64,000 bases of DNA from an uncultured Butyricicoccus sp. (GTDB taxonomy: Bacteria; Bacillota; Clostridia; Oscillospirales; Butyricicoccaceae), in the NCBI RefSeq assembly GCF_944381005.1, contig NZ_CALWJM010000004.1, forward strand, positions 1 through 64,000, written 5' to 3'. The translations under genes and the position numbers were made by a program. The notes beneath the pieces were generated by a model. It searched no databases. It was not told the DNA's origin and saw only the letters and a list, made by a program, of their open reading frames with translations. Position 1 is the stretch's first letter; every line of letters starts with the position of its first letter. Positions 31,963-40,358 of the stretch are shown here, in pieces.

Positions 31963-33750
31963 ATGGCAGAATATTTATCCCCAGGTGTTTATGTAGAGGA
32001 ATATGATTCAGGCGCGACACCCATGCAAGGGGTGAGCACCAGTACGGCGGGATTTGTCGGGCTGGCAGAGCGCGGCCCGGTCATCGGTCAGCCGCAACTT
32101 GTGACCAGTTTTGCCGATTATAAGCGCATGTATGGCGGCTATCTGAGTGCAGCGGGTTATGGTTCGGCACGCTATCTGCCGTATGCAGTCGAGCAATTCT
32201 TCGCAAACGGAGGTGCCCGTGCCTATATCATGCGCGCAGTACCGGAAGATGCAAAGGCGGCCAGTTTGACCGTAGGCATACTGCGCTTGACAGCAGCCAA
32301 TCCGGGTGCATGGGCAGAAAAAATGCGTGTGACCGTCATGGCATCGAGTAAGGCCAAAACACAGGTTTTTGAAGTCAATGGAGCCGAGCTGAAACTGAAA
32401 AATGCAGATGGATTCCAAATAGGCGATGTTGTAGAACTGTTTGACGGTCAAAACACAGCGTATGCGACCATTAAAAATGTACTTGATAAGGTTGTTACGC
32501 TGGATAGTCCCTGTACATTGGCAGTTGCTGACCAAAAAGTAGGTACGAATAAATACATTCGTACCTGTGAAATCACGATTTCTGCCCGACTGGATGACAC
32601 GGTGGAGACTTATGAGCACTTATCCCTCAAACCGGAAGCGCTTAATTATGCGCCGGTCAAGACTGAAAAAAGTGATTTGATTCACGTTGAAGTACTTGCG
32701 GCTCCTGTTTCTGCGGCACCGGCTGTACAAGAACCAAAGAAAGAGGAAGGTAAGGACAAAAAAGACCCTGCGCCGACACCCGCACCGGTCAAGACCGGTA
32801 TCACACCCTATGCGTTATGCGGCGGTACAGGCACACAGATGGTGGTGACACTGACGGGCGGCAGCGATGGAAGTGTATTGCGTGTCACGCCCGATGCGTA
32901 TATGGGTGCAGACGGTGGGCCGGGCAAACGCACCGGTTTGCAGGCATTTCAGGAAAATGATGTGGTTTCGGTACTGGCGATTCCGGGCGTGACCGCACCC
33001 GAAGTACAGGCGGCACTGATTGGATTTTGTGAAAACCGAAAGAGTTGCTTTGCCATTTTGGATGTGCCGATGGAGCACAAAAAGACAAATGATGTGGCAA
33101 CTTTCCGCGATATGTACGATTCAACTTATGCCGCTATGTATCACCCGTGGCTGCAAATGTACGATGCAGGCGCCAAGCGTTCGGATTACTTCCCGCCATC
33201 GGGTGCAATGGCAGGCATTTACGCGCGCAGCGATAACAGCCGCGGCGTACATAAAGCACCGGCAAATGAGGTTGTACGCGGCTGTACCGGTCTGTCCTGC
33301 AACTATAACACAGGAGAACAGGATATTTTAAATCCGGTCGGTGTCAATTTGATTCGTGCGCTGCCCGGCCAGGGCATCCGTGTCTGGGGTGCGCGTACCA
33401 TCAGTTCTAATGGCCTTTGGGAGTATATCAACGTGCGCCGCCTGTTTATCTATATCGAAGAGTCTATCCGCGTCAATACCAACTGGGTGGTATTTGAACC
33501 CAATAGTGAGACGCTTTGGAATCGCGTCACCCGCACCATTTCCACCTTCCTTGCAACTTGTTGGCGTGATGGTGCGCTGGCTGGTTCCAGCCCTGACCAA
33601 GCGTTTTTTGTCGAGTGCGGCCCAACCACGATGACACAGGATGACATTGACAATGGCCGATTGATTTGTCAAATTGGGATTGCGCCGGTCAAGCCTGCTG
33701 AATTTGTGATTTTCCGCATCACACAGAAAACGGCTTCCGGTGAATCATAA
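31963..33750 (+). CDS. eCIS contractile sheath protein (Afp2-4-like)
   Basis: The protein has 595 residues. The N-terminal LSPGVYVEEYDSGATPMQGV and the C-terminal segment RRLFIYIEESIRVNTNWVVF, then NRVTRTISTFLATCWRDGAL are hallmarks of phage-type tail sheaths (Phage_sheath_1). Sheath subunits stack around the tube and contract to drive it through a membrane. Residues about 247-280 form a Lys/Glu/Pro/Ala-rich linker (KKEEGKDKKDPAPTPAP), unusual in the middle of a sheath and probably surface-exposed. It is the first gene of the cluster, with a GGGAGTG ribosome site. Only one sheath gene exists here, whereas Afp/PVC have three. Confidence 0.96.
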   Translation: MAEYLSPGVYVEEYDSGATPMQGVSTSTAGFVGLAERGPVIGQPQLVTSFADYKRMYGGYLSAAGYGSARYLPYAVEQFFANGGARAYIMRAVPEDAKAASLTVGILRLTAANPGAWAEKMRVTVMASSKAKTQVFEVNGAELKLKNADGFQIGDVVELFDGQNTAYATIKNVLDKVVTLDSPCTLAVADQKVGTNKYIRTCEITISARLDDTVETYEHLSLKPEALNYAPVKTEKSDLIHVEVLAAPVSAAPAVQEPKKEEGKDKKDPAPTPAPVKTGITPYALCGGTGTQMVVTLTGGSDGSVLRVTPDAYMGADGGPGKRTGLQAFQENDVVSVLAIPGVTAPEVQAALIGFCENRKSCFAILDVPMEHKKTNDVATFRDMYDSTYAAMYHPWLQMYDAGAKRSDYFPPSGAMAGIYARSDNSRGVHKAPANEVVRGCTGLSCNYNTGEQDILNPVGVNLIRALPGQGIRVWGARTISSNGLWEYINVRRLFIYIEESIRVNTNWVVFEPNSETLWNRVTRTISTFLATCWRDGALAGSSPDQAFFVECGPTTMTQDDIDNGRLICQIGIAPVKPAEFVIFRITQKTASGES

Positions 33751-33781
33751 CGCCTGATGCGGGCAGAAAGGACGAACATAA

Positions 33782-34261
33782 ATGGCTATCAATTATCCAT
33801 ATCGAGTTTTTCGATATCAAGTCGAAATTGACGGCATCAGCCGTGCGGGTTTTTCCGAGGTATCGGGTATGAACGCGACCATTGATGCAGTCGAGTACCG
33901 CGAGGGCGATGACCTGCGCAACACCCCGCGTAAACTGGCTGGTTTGACTAAGTTCGGAAATGTCACATTGCGCTGGGGCGTTTCGGATGACGCCGATTTT
34001 TTGGACTGGCTGTATTCGGTATCCCCAACCAATACAGCGCCTCCCACTGGCATGGTGCGGCATAATGTGACCATCACATTGATAGATGATGCGGGCAATC
34101 CTGGCCCGTCTTGGAATTTAATCAATGCTTGGCCGGTAGGCTATACCGTGCCCGACCTGAATGGTATGGGCGGTGAAGTCGCCATTCAGTCACTGGAACT
34201 ATGTCACGAAGGCCTGGAACACACGCCCGGAAGTGTGGCGGGTGAGCCTTCGCCGATTTAA
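33782..34261 (+). CDS. eCIS inner tube protein 1 (gp19-like, Afp1/5)
   Basis: The protein has 159 residues. It matches the T4 gp19-like tube family: FRYQVEIDGISRAGFSEVSG at the start, then YREGDDLRNTPRKLAGLTKF and a C-terminal SLELCHEGLEH. Hexamers of this protein should stack to form the rigid inner tube pushed out on firing. It directly follows the sheath gene with a 31-bp gap. It is the most canonical of three tube-like genes here, so it is probably the bulk tube subunit. A structured region with three hairpins follows. Confidence 0.94.
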   Translation: MAINYPYRVFRYQVEIDGISRAGFSEVSGMNATIDAVEYREGDDLRNTPRKLAGLTKFGNVTLRWGVSDDADFLDWLYSVSPTNTAPPTGMVRHNVTITLIDDAGNPGPSWNLINAWPVGYTVPDLNGMGGEVAIQSLELCHEGLEHTPGSVAGEPSPI

Positions 34262-34290
34262 GCCCTTTCCATCTTCTTACCCTTTCCATA

Positions 34291-34381
34291 CCGGTTTTCT
34301 CTGTGCGTTAGATTTGGGATACAAAACCGGCCTGCCCTTCGAGGGCGGGAAGGCGGCATAAATTCATTTTTGCCGCTTTCC
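34291..34381 (+). other. Three tandem RNA hairpins after the tube gene
   Basis: CCGGTTTT (34291-34298) pairs with AAAACCGG (34323-34330). CTGCCC pairs with GGGCGG-type bases around TTCGA (34332-34348). GGAAGGCGGCA (34348-34358) pairs with TGCCGCTTTCC (34371-34381). No U-run follows the last stem. These could stabilise the sheath-tube message or reduce read-through, giving more sheath and tube than baseplate. The 150-bp gap is the largest inside the eCIS cluster. Confidence 0.55.
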
Positions 34382-34411
34382 GACCCGCGAAAGAAAGGAG
34401 TTGTTTCATTC

Positions 34412-34777
34412 ATGGAAACCGAATTTGAATTTGAATTGCCGCGCGGTTATGTGGACGCAAACGGTGACATTCATCGCCGGGGCACCATGCGATTGGCGAC
34501 CGCAGCCGATGAAATTTTGCCCTTGCGTGACCAGCGTGTGCAGCAAAATTCCGGTTATCTGACAATTATTTTGCTCTCGCGCGTGATTACCCGTCTGGGT
34601 ACCCTCACCACCATTAACACCCGCGTGATTGAAAACCTGTTTACCATGGATTTGGCCTATTTACAGGATTTATACCAGCGCATCAACATGGCAGAATTGC
34701 CCACCTATCGCGTAACTTGTCCGCATTGCAATCAGGAAATTCAGGTGCCGCTGGATTTTTTGCTGGACTCACACTGA
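34412..34777 (+). CDS. Small eCIS protein, phage tail assembly-like
   Basis: The protein has 121 residues from the ATG at 34412 (AAAGGAG upstream; an earlier in-frame start at 34370 lies in the hairpin region). The sequence FELPRGYVDANGDIHRRGTM and the helical IILLSRVITRLGTL resemble small conserved proteins encoded between tube genes in many eCIS and phage tail clusters, often annotated as tail assembly proteins. A CPHC pair near the end could be half of a metal site. The stop is two bases before the next start. A chaperone role is inferred by position. Confidence 0.65.
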   Translation: METEFEFELPRGYVDANGDIHRRGTMRLATAADEILPLRDQRVQQNSGYLTIILLSRVITRLGTLTTINTRVIENLFTMDLAYLQDLYQRINMAELPTYRVTCPHCNQEIQVPLDFLLDSH

Positions 34778-34779
34778 CC

Positions 34780-34959
34780 TTGTATCCACAGGAACGATTG
34801 TATCAAGAGATGACCTTTTTAGCGTATTACCTGCACTGGTCACGCAACGAGGTCATGCAGCTCAGTCATTTAGAACGCCGCCGTTGGTGTCAGGAAGTTT
34901 CAGCCGTCAATCAAAAGTTGAGCGGAACAGAGAACAACAATACCTTTGTGTTTCGATAA
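34780..34959 (+). CDS. DUF6760-type small eCIS protein
   Basis: The protein has 59 residues from a TTG at 34780, two bases after the preceding stop, so translation is probably coupled. YPQERLYQEMTFLAYYLHWS and LSHLERRRWCQEVSAVNQKL match the small DUF6760 proteins that accompany eCIS tube genes. No ribosome site is visible, and a longer frame from 34717 would overlap the previous gene. Function is unknown. Its conserved position and aromatic/acidic helices suggest an assembly helper. Confidence 0.65.
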   Translation: MYPQERLYQEMTFLAYYLHWSRNEVMQLSHLERRRWCQEVSAVNQKLSGTENNNTFVFR

Positions 34960-34978
34960 GGCAGGGAGGTGAGCACCG

Positions 34979-35464
34979 ATGGGCATGATATATCCCCAAC
35001 CGTTTCGTGCATTTCGATTTTTGGTGGAGATTGAGGACGGCGGCGCGGTTGTCGCCGCATTTTCGCAATTTTCGGGCATCAAAATGGAAGTAGACACCGT
35101 ACAGGCGCGTTCGGGCGATGACCCGCGCGGGGTACAGGATTATGTGCCGGTTTTGACCCGATTTATGCCGGTGACGCTGACCAAAGGCGTTGTAGGAGAC
35201 AATGATTTTTTAGACTGGCTGTTCTCGGCAGCGGCTGGAGACCAGACCGGGCCGAATGGGGCTCATCTGCGCCGCACACTGAATATTGTTGCGCTGGACG
35301 ATGCAGGAAACCGCGGTGTAACTTGGTCGCTCAAAGACGCGTTGCCCATTGGTTATGAGTTGATGCCGATGGATGGCGGGAAAAGTGAAGTGCTATCCGA
35401 AAGCCTTACCTTTGCCATTACGGGCATGAAGCGTCAGACACACTGCGCATCCAATCGCACATAG
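34979..35464 (+). CDS. eCIS tube protein 2 (gp19-like)
   Basis: The protein has 161 residues with GGGAGG nine bases upstream. It shares the tube pattern with the gene at 33782: FRAFRFLVEIEDGGAVVAAF, then ARSGDDPRGVQDYVPVLTRF, NDFLDWLFSA and a C-terminal ESLTFAITGM. In related systems a second, less abundant tube protein starts the tube on the baseplate, as Afp5 does. That role is inferred here. Confidence 0.88.
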   Translation: MGMIYPQPFRAFRFLVEIEDGGAVVAAFSQFSGIKMEVDTVQARSGDDPRGVQDYVPVLTRFMPVTLTKGVVGDNDFLDWLFSAAAGDQTGPNGAHLRRTLNIVALDDAGNRGVTWSLKDALPIGYELMPMDGGKSEVLSESLTFAITGMKRQTHCASNRT

Positions 35465-35481
35465 AAAGGTGAGCGGGACAG

Positions 35482-35901
35482 ATGGCTTATTTATCGGGCG
35501 CCTATTTTTCGGTTTTTCTGGCTGGTGCGGGTGTGACGTTGCAGGGCAGTTTTACCAGCGTTTCTGGGCTGGATATGGAACTGGAATATGAAGTGTTCAA
35601 CGAAGGTGGGCTAAATTATCCGCGTTTCTTCTTGAAACAGAGTAAGCCACAAGTACTGGTGTTGGAGCAGGGGACGGTCACCCATGCCGATGCAGTTTCT
35701 TTTTTGATGCAGAACAGCAATCTGGGCATGTCGATTGCACTGGCTGGAACGGTCACATTAAAAGACAGTTTTGGAACACCGCAGCGTACTTGGAACATTA
35801 TCGGCGCGTATCTGCAAAGATATGTCGGCCCCACACTAAACAGCAATCAGGCTGCATTGGCGGTCAGTCGAATGGAATTGATTTATAATGGGTGCTATTG
35901 A
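35482..35901 (+). CDS. eCIS tube-like protein 3
   Basis: The protein has 139 residues. GAYFSVFLAGAGVTLQGSFT, SVSGLDMELEYEVFNEGG and a final SRMELIYNGCY follow the gp19-like fold pattern but are more divergent than the two preceding tube proteins. It may form the first ring between baseplate hub and tube. Its stop overlaps the next start in TGATG, so the next protein is made by coupled translation. Confidence 0.78.
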   Translation: MAYLSGAYFSVFLAGAGVTLQGSFTSVSGLDMELEYEVFNEGGLNYPRFFLKQSKPQVLVLEQGTVTHADAVSFLMQNSNLGMSIALAGTVTLKDSFGTPQRTWNIIGAYLQRYVGPTLNSNQAALAVSRMELIYNGCY

Positions 35902-37259
35902 TGAAGGGCATGGGCAGTATCAAATCGAATATGACCCTTTTGAAAACAGACAGCCCCAGACCACTTTTTCGGTTTTTTCCAGTTTTCGAGCAGACCGAGC
36001 GCGAACGGTTTGGACAGCGCAGCGCTTATCAGCCGATTGCATTGCAATTTCTGCAAGAAAAACCGCAGCTTTTTCCACAGCGTCCACCGGTATTGCATTT
36101 GGATGTCAATTTGAATGTCGTGCTGGAATCACTCAAAAAAGAGAGAGAAAAACGGGAAAAACAGCAGAAAAAGGTCAATGAACGCATTTTGGAACGGGTA
36201 TATCTGTTAGAACGACAGATAGAACACACCGGTATGCGTTTGCCGCGCCTGACCATCCAATTCGGGCAGTCAGGGGATTTTATGGCGAATACAAGACCAA
36301 ATGCGGCGGTCAAGATTATGCCCGATGTGCACACTTCTCGTGTCGGGTTGCGCGTCAAACCGGCGATTTTCCATTATCCAGAATGGAGTAGTCAAAGTGG
36401 TGTCCGTATCCCGTGGGCAGTTCCCACACTCACACAGGCGATTGGTGAGATGGTTACAGCAGCCGTGCAAAATACATGGATGGAAAGTGCGCCTGTCCAA
36501 GAAACATGGAGAACACCCCAATCATATCGGCAGTACGCGAAGCCCCATGAAGTTCAAAATGGTACACAGACTTGGGCGGCAGTCGTACGGCAGGCGGCAC
36601 GGACAGGGCACTGGCCGGTGAAAAATCAAACCGAGCTTGTACATAGAATCGGTTTCACAAGTGCTTCTTTTTCTCCAGTGAGTTTGACCGATTTGTTATA
36701 TGGTCGCCGTAGACAGCAACCGCTTGTGCTGCGCACGCCAGTGCGCACAGATATACAAAGTGATTGGGAGCGGGAACAAGCCAACATAGGAGAGCGCCGA
36801 AAGGCACAGCAGGTTGTCAGACAGATAGCGCAAACTGTGGCGCTGACTTTGCAACACAATAACAGTCAGACCGAACAGCACAAAAACCGTGTACCTGCGT
36901 CAGGGATGGAAACTATATCGTTGACGTATTTGCCACAGCGCATAGAAACGGCTGTATCCACCGAGCCAACCGCGCCGCCCAGTGCTGCGCAAGCAAACAA
37001 TCATCCTCTGCCTGAATGGGCGACACGGTTTGCCGACTTTGCGGCACAACCGTCCAAAGCTGGTCAAATAGAATGGACGGCACCCCAAGCGGTGCGCCGT
37101 CCGGCGAATATCGTATATCGAGAAGATAAAGCGCAGGAATTACCGCAGGCGAAAGCAGTTTCCCTGTTGAGCGAGGGAGAACTACGGCGTACAGCCGATA
37201 AGGTTTACCGGATGATTCAAGAGCGTTTACGACGAGAATTGCGGCGCAGTGGACGGTAA
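35901..37259 (+). CDS. eCIS-associated protein of unknown function (452 aa)
   Basis: No family recognised with confidence. The ATG at 35901 overlaps the tube-3 stop. Residues about 70-105 are a highly charged helix (ESLKKEREKREKQQKKVNER) likely to form a coiled coil. A long low-complexity middle rich in Gln, Thr and Pro follows. The last 30 residues are a basic amphipathic helix (ELRRTADKVYRMIQERLRRE) that resembles C-terminal tails seen in eCIS cluster proteins. No membrane segment is seen. The position between tube and LysM baseplate genes and the disordered composition would fit a tape-measure, scaffold or baseplate adaptor. No other tape measure is evident in the cluster. Confidence 0.6.
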   Translation: MKGMGSIKSNMTLLKTDSPRPLFRFFPVFEQTERERFGQRSAYQPIALQFLQEKPQLFPQRPPVLHLDVNLNVVLESLKKEREKREKQQKKVNERILERVYLLERQIEHTGMRLPRLTIQFGQSGDFMANTRPNAAVKIMPDVHTSRVGLRVKPAIFHYPEWSSQSGVRIPWAVPTLTQAIGEMVTAAVQNTWMESAPVQETWRTPQSYRQYAKPHEVQNGTQTWAAVVRQAARTGHWPVKNQTELVHRIGFTSASFSPVSLTDLLYGRRRQQPLVLRTPVRTDIQSDWEREQANIGERRKAQQVVRQIAQTVALTLQHNNSQTEQHKNRVPASGMETISLTYLPQRIETAVSTEPTAPPSAAQANNHPLPEWATRFADFAAQPSKAGQIEWTAPQAVRRPANIVYREDKAQELPQAKAVSLLSEGELRRTADKVYRMIQERLRRELRRSGR

Positions 37260-37288
37260 AGTACGCATGTCAAAGGGAAGTGAAAAAG

Positions 37289-38017
37289 ATGTTCGTGGGT
37301 ATGCCAAATCCCAATCTTTTGATACCGCTCGAAAAAATGAGTATCCAGAATCTGCACAGAAAGACAACTATTTATGTACTGTATAACCCGGAGAGTTATG
37401 AACAAACACGCAGTATCAGCTTGGCAAATCAGTCCAGCATGTCCAGCAATATGCCGATTGTGCAGTTTGTGTCGGGTGGAGCCGAACAACTGCATTTCAC
37501 GCTGTTTTTTGACAGTCTATCGGCAGGAGCCGAAATTGGAGGCACCAAAAGCGACCGCGCTAAATTTGCCGTAAATAGTTTACTGCCATCGGCACAAAAG
37601 CAGATTGACGTGCGCACATATACCGAGCGCATTTATAAACTGATGCGCATAGACCCCAGTTTGCACGCCCCGCCACGACTGAAACTGGAATGGGCTTCGC
37701 TTCAGTTCACCGGCTATCTGGTCAACTGTACCCAAAAGTTTGTCAAGTTCAATGAACAGGGCACGCCGGTGCGTGCAACGTTGGATTGTACCTTTCAGGA
37801 ATATGTGGAGCCGGGCAAGATTGCATCGTTGACCCCGAACGAGTCACCGGATACCACCAAATATCGCACGGTTACGCAGGGGGATGCACTTTGGTCATTG
37901 GCGGCGCGTGAATATGGACAGCCCGCACAGTGGCGTGAGATTGCAAACGCCAACGGCTTGACAAATCCGCGGAAACTACGAACAGGTGATATGTTGGTGC
38001 TTCCGGGACTGGACTAA
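37289..38017 (+). CDS. LysM-containing eCIS baseplate protein (Afp7-like)
   Basis: The protein has 242 residues. The N-terminal domain (1-180) contains TIYVLYNPESYEQTRSIS and LHFTLFFDSLSAG, a pattern typical of Afp7/gp53-type proteins that tie the hub to the tube. The C-terminal LysM domain (KYRTVTQGDALWSLAAREYG to MLVLPGL) follows. In contractile tails this LysM helps to hold wedges to the central hub rather than bind the cell wall. The start may be the ATG at 37289 or a GTG nine bases earlier. Confidence 0.88.
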   Translation: MFVGMPNPNLLIPLEKMSIQNLHRKTTIYVLYNPESYEQTRSISLANQSSMSSNMPIVQFVSGGAEQLHFTLFFDSLSAGAEIGGTKSDRAKFAVNSLLPSAQKQIDVRTYTERIYKLMRIDPSLHAPPRLKLEWASLQFTGYLVNCTQKFVKFNEQGTPVRATLDCTFQEYVEPGKIASLTPNESPDTTKYRTVTQGDALWSLAAREYGQPAQWREIANANGLTNPRKLRTGDMLVLPGLD

Positions 38018-38030
38018 CGAAGGGGGACTT

Positions 38031-39131
38031 ATGGATAAAGGCAGTTATACCTTTGATGAACTGGAACGCAAATATGATAACTTTTTTGCACCAGCATTTG
38101 AAATTAAAGTTGGAAATCAGACCTTTTCCAGCAGTACAGTACCCATCTATGCGTTAGAAGTGGACTTGAATGCGGACGGCAACGCCAGCGGCTGTTCGTT
38201 TCAGATTGGCGGGCAATATGACTGGGAGAATAGCCAATGGAAAACCGAGCTAAAAAAAGCGCTTAAACTGGGCGCGAAATTGTCGGTTCAAGCCGGGTAT
38301 GTCAAGAAAAAGGAGATTTTTTACGGATATATTGACGACTATACATTGGAATATCAGCAGAATGCACCGCCTGTGGTGTCGGTGTCTGGAATTGACGGAC
38401 TGGGGTATCTGATGAGCTTGCGGGATAAGCTGGCCGCCGGACAGAAAAAACCGGCAGCAGTGGTGCGGGAATTGCTTGGTAAGTGTGTTTCGGCAGGCTT
38501 TGCAAAAAAAGTCACCGTTGGGTCACTCGACGGTTTTTCCACACCCATTGTCAAAGAATCCAAGGTCGATGCGTGGAAATTTCTCAAAAAACTGGCAGAA
38601 CGGTACGGAATGTCACTGATTGCACTCGATGGGGAATTGATTTTTGATGACCTTTTGACCAATACCAAGCCGATTTTGACCTTGACCGCAGGTGTCGGAC
38701 TGCACAGTTTTTCCAAACGGGTTTCACTTGCGCATCAGATTGGACAATATGAAGTGCGTGGACGCGATGCAAACCAGAAACAAATTCGCGCAGTCGTTAC
38801 CAGTGTCACGGTGGGCGGCAGCGGAAAAAGTGCGGTACAACTGGTATCCGGACTCAAACAAGTGATTCAGCGTGAGGAAAATGAGTATGTGCGCACGGTT
38901 GAAGAGTGCAAACGGCTGGCACAAAACCGGATGAATCACATTGCCTTGCAGATGGTTGCGGGAAACGGCACCTGTGTGGGGATTCCCGAATTGATTCCCG
39001 GACGATACCTTGAGATTGACGGGCTGGACAGCGGCACATCGGGGCTGTATTTTGTATCCAGCGTCAAACATTCCTTTCATGATGGCGGTTATGTGACTTC
39101 ATTTACTGTAAAGGGGGCGAAAACCGAATGA
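38031..39131 (+). CDS. eCIS hub protein (gpD/gp27-like half of VgrG)
   Basis: The protein has 366 residues. FAPAFEIKVGNQTFSSSTVP, then GYIDDYTLEYQQN and VKESKVDAWKFLKKLAERYG are typical of the gp27/gpD hub fold. GAGLYFVSSV-type C-terminal strands (SGLYFVSSVKHSF) complete it. A trimer should form the centre of the baseplate and carry the spike. In Afp8 and VgrG the hub and spike are one chain; here the spike is the next gene, overlapping by four bases (ATGA). The start follows an AAGGGGG site. Confidence 0.9.
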   Translation: MDKGSYTFDELERKYDNFFAPAFEIKVGNQTFSSSTVPIYALEVDLNADGNASGCSFQIGGQYDWENSQWKTELKKALKLGAKLSVQAGYVKKKEIFYGYIDDYTLEYQQNAPPVVSVSGIDGLGYLMSLRDKLAAGQKKPAAVVRELLGKCVSAGFAKKVTVGSLDGFSTPIVKESKVDAWKFLKKLAERYGMSLIALDGELIFDDLLTNTKPILTLTAGVGLHSFSKRVSLAHQIGQYEVRGRDANQKQIRAVVTSVTVGGSGKSAVQLVSGLKQVIQREENEYVRTVEECKRLAQNRMNHIALQMVAGNGTCVGIPELIPGRYLEIDGLDSGTSGLYFVSSVKHSFHDGGYVTSFTVKGAKTE

Positions 39132-39916
39132 GTTTGACCGACCAGATTGCGCCATTGTTGGACGAAGCAGAGCAAACACAGCAAAATAGCCGCGTCGTGC
39201 GGCATGGGGTTGCGCTGGCGCGTGTGACCAACTGTATCAAACAGGACACCATTTACCGAGTCAAATGCCTGATTGTCGGGGCAGATGACGATGAGGAAAC
39301 CGACTGGTGTGACATCATTTGTCCGTTTGGCGGTATGTCTTACGGTGCATTCTGGCGGCCGCGCATTGATGATTTGGTAGTGTTGGCGTATTGGGACGGC
39401 GACCCCCATCGCCCGGTTGTAATGGGTAGTCTGTGGACACCCGAAGTCAAACCGCCTGAATTTGTGATAGAAGGAAAGACACAGGATTATGCCATCTGTA
39501 CGCCCTCTAAAATCGAGTTGTGTATGCACGATGAACCAGAAAAGCATCAATTCACCTGTAAACTGCCATCTGGTGCGATGATAACGATGGATGACAGCGC
39601 AAAACAAATACAGATGCAGGATAAAGATGGGGAGAATGTGATGCGGCTCAACTGGCAAAATGGTGAAATCGCCTTGAAAGCCGGCAAAAAACTGACCTTT
39701 CAAACCGGAGATACGATGGTGACGATGGAAAACAACGGCAATGTCACAGTAAGCGGGAAAGGCACATTGTCTTTTGATGGGACGAATGTTCAGGTGAAGG
39801 CGAAATCACAGTTTGAAGCGCAAGGCGGAACGGTCGGGATAAAATCCAATGCGACAATGGATTGGAAAGCGTCGGGGATTATGACCGCACAGGCTAAGCT
39901 GGTAAAAATCAACTGA
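39128..39916 (+). CDS. eCIS central spike protein (gp5/VgrG OB-fold plus beta-helix)
   Basis: The protein has 262 residues. After a helical start, residues 25-110 form an OB-fold like the gp5 N-terminal domain (GVALARVTNC, RPRIDDLVVLAYWDGDPHRP and VVMGSLWTPEVKPP). The C-terminal half (about 145-262) has a repeating beta pattern (MITMDDSAKQIQMQDKDGEN, TVSGKGTLSFDGTNVQVKAK) expected to wind into a trimeric spike. The tip should be capped by the PAAR-like protein at 54738. No effector domain is fused. Confidence 0.92.
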   Translation: MSLTDQIAPLLDEAEQTQQNSRVVRHGVALARVTNCIKQDTIYRVKCLIVGADDDEETDWCDIICPFGGMSYGAFWRPRIDDLVVLAYWDGDPHRPVVMGSLWTPEVKPPEFVIEGKTQDYAICTPSKIELCMHDEPEKHQFTCKLPSGAMITMDDSAKQIQMQDKDGENVMRLNWQNGEIALKAGKKLTFQTGDTMVTMENNGNVTVSGKGTLSFDGTNVQVKAKSQFEAQGGTVGIKSNATMDWKASGIMTAQAKLVKIN

Positions 39917-39938
39917 CGGCAAACGGAGGAAAACCAGT

Positions 39939-40358
39939 ATGGATGGCAAGGCATTTTTAGGACGTGGGTTAAAATTCCCGCTTGCGGTAGACCCGCGCAC
40001 CGGAAAATTTGCGATGGTTGAGCAGGAAGAAGATATCCGTGAAGCCATCGGCATTGTGTTGACCACCGTACGCGGAGAACGGGTTATGCGCCCCACGTTT
40101 GGTTCCAATGTCATTTCTTACACCTTTGCCACCGCCTCCAGCTCCATGATGCAGAGCATTGCACACGAAGTGCGTGAGCAGTTATTATTTCACGAACCCC
40201 GCATTGTGGATGTGGAGGTGGTATGCCGGGAGGCAAATCAGTTGACCGGAGCGATTGTGGTCGAAGTGGCGTACACCGTGCGCAGTACCAACAATCGCTA
40301 TAACCATGTGTATCCGTTTTATCTGAGTGAAGGCGCGGAGGGGGGCGGCGCAAAGTGA
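39939..40358 (+). CDS. eCIS baseplate wedge protein, gp25-like (Afp9)
   Basis: The protein has 139 residues. FPLAVDPRTGKFAMVEQEED, then IREAIGIVLTTVRGERVMRP and TFGSNVISYTF show the gp25/GPW family pattern. The ExxIxxxI region and the RxxRPxFG motif are the conserved parts that contact the sheath at the baseplate. The C-terminus is Gly/Glu-rich (SEGAEGGGAK). The stop overlaps the next gene's GTG start by four bases. Confidence 0.94.
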   Translation: MDGKAFLGRGLKFPLAVDPRTGKFAMVEQEEDIREAIGIVLTTVRGERVMRPTFGSNVISYTFATASSSMMQSIAHEVREQLLFHEPRIVDVEVVCREANQLTGAIVVEVAYTVRSTNNRYNHVYPFYLSEGAEGGGAK

